Origin: Xanthocytophaga sp031424975
Lineage (GTDB): Bacteria; Bacteroidota; Bacteroidia; Cytophagales; 172606-1
Reading direction: 5' to 3'
Assembly: GCA_031424975.1 (NCBI GenBank)
Contig: JANPIL010000283.1
Span: 1 to 20,781, forward strand
Length of the DNA stretch: 20,781 nt
Positions within the stretch are counted from its first letter, which is position 1, and every line of letters starts with the position of its first letter. This document shows, one piece after another, positions 20,590-20,781 of the stretch. Both the position numbers and the translations under genes were made by a program. Below the pieces are notes generated by a model that was not told where the DNA came from, did not search any database, and saw only the letters and a list, made by a program, of their open reading frames with translations.

Positions 20590-20781
20590 ATGAATTTCCA
20601 ACAATTTCTGGATCAACGCCTGCTGGGCAACCGCGTGGAAAACGTGCTTTGGTGCGCCGGGCTGCTGCTTTCGTGGCTGGTGCTGCGGCGCGTGTTGTCC
20701 ATGCTGCTGAGCCGCATCCTGTACCGGCTGGTCAGGAAACAATCCGAAAACCTGTCCGTCCGCGATTTTATCGAATTATTG
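20590..20781 (+). CDS. N-terminal part of a membrane protein, probably an MscS-type channel (runs off the window)
   Basis: Sixty-four residues from ATG 20590 are seen. The frame is still open at the window end. NFQQFLDQRLLGNRVEN is followed by a hydrophobic segment (VLWCAGLLLSWLVLRRVLSMLL) and a basic stretch (SRILYRLVRKQ), then SENLSVRDFIELL. Layout and tone match the first transmembrane segment of Bacteroidota mechanosensitive-channel (MscS) proteins, but the pore region is not in the window, so the family is an inference. It lies downstream of repeat copy 17. Confidence 0.55.
   Translation, partial: MNFQQFLDQRLLGNRVENVLWCAGLLLSWLVLRRVLSMLLSRILYRLVRKQSENLSVRDFIELL

Overview
The window comes from a member of the Bacteroidota with fairly high GC. 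Evidence for this is the set of Bacteroidota-type proteins (POTRA/β-barrel outer-membrane protein, lipoproteins, DPP4-type S9 peptidase, a short IscA-like protein), the lack of strong Shine-Dalgarno sequences, and promoter motifs of the TAnnTTTG type upstream of sufB and sufC. The class cannot be fixed from sequence alone.

Layout. Positions 1-2411 (minus strand) hold the start of a lipoprotein and a complete Omp85-like outer-membrane protein. Positions 2579-10721 (minus strand) hold a SUF iron-sulfur cluster assembly locus, read in the order sufB, sufC, sufD, sufS, sufE, sufT-like, bacilliredoxin. It is interrupted twice by AT-rich accessory genes: a lipoprotein gene broken by an in-frame stop plus a C4 zinc-finger protein between sufB and sufC, and a ParE/RelE-type toxin-antitoxin pair between sufS and sufE. 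Positions 11183-13931 (minus strand) hold egtD, egtB and an IscA-like gene. Positions 14163-16365 hold a small membrane-anchored protein (+) and a large helical-repeat protein (-). Positions 16945-20781 (+) hold a YkvA/DUF1232 protein, a dipeptidyl peptidase IV, a SMI1/KNR4 protein and the start of a probable MscS-type channel.

The most unusual feature is a dispersed repeat of about 32-35 bp that I do not recognise. One end is AAAATAGTATC, the middle is a T/A-rich linker ending in AAAAG, and the other end is CCCAAACCTGCC. I count 17 clear copies plus one degenerate partner in 20.8 kb, in both orientations. Most lie just downstream of a stop codon. One lies in frame inside egtB and adds about ten residues to EgtB. 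Three copies are split by unrelated palindromic inserts, and two of those share the same insert of about 48 bp in opposite orientation. Two further copies are joined to a second palindromic module of about 42 bp. Together this looks like a modular family of small, non-autonomous intergenic elements that insert into one another.

Functionally the minus-strand genes form a sulfur and redox neighbourhood: SufS and SufE mobilise sulfane sulfur from cysteine, SufBCD build Fe-S clusters, SufT and the IscA-like protein act in maturation or transfer, the bacilliredoxin acts on protein thiols, and EgtD and EgtB make the ergothioneine backbone. No RNA genes, CRISPR arrays, transposase or integrase genes were seen.
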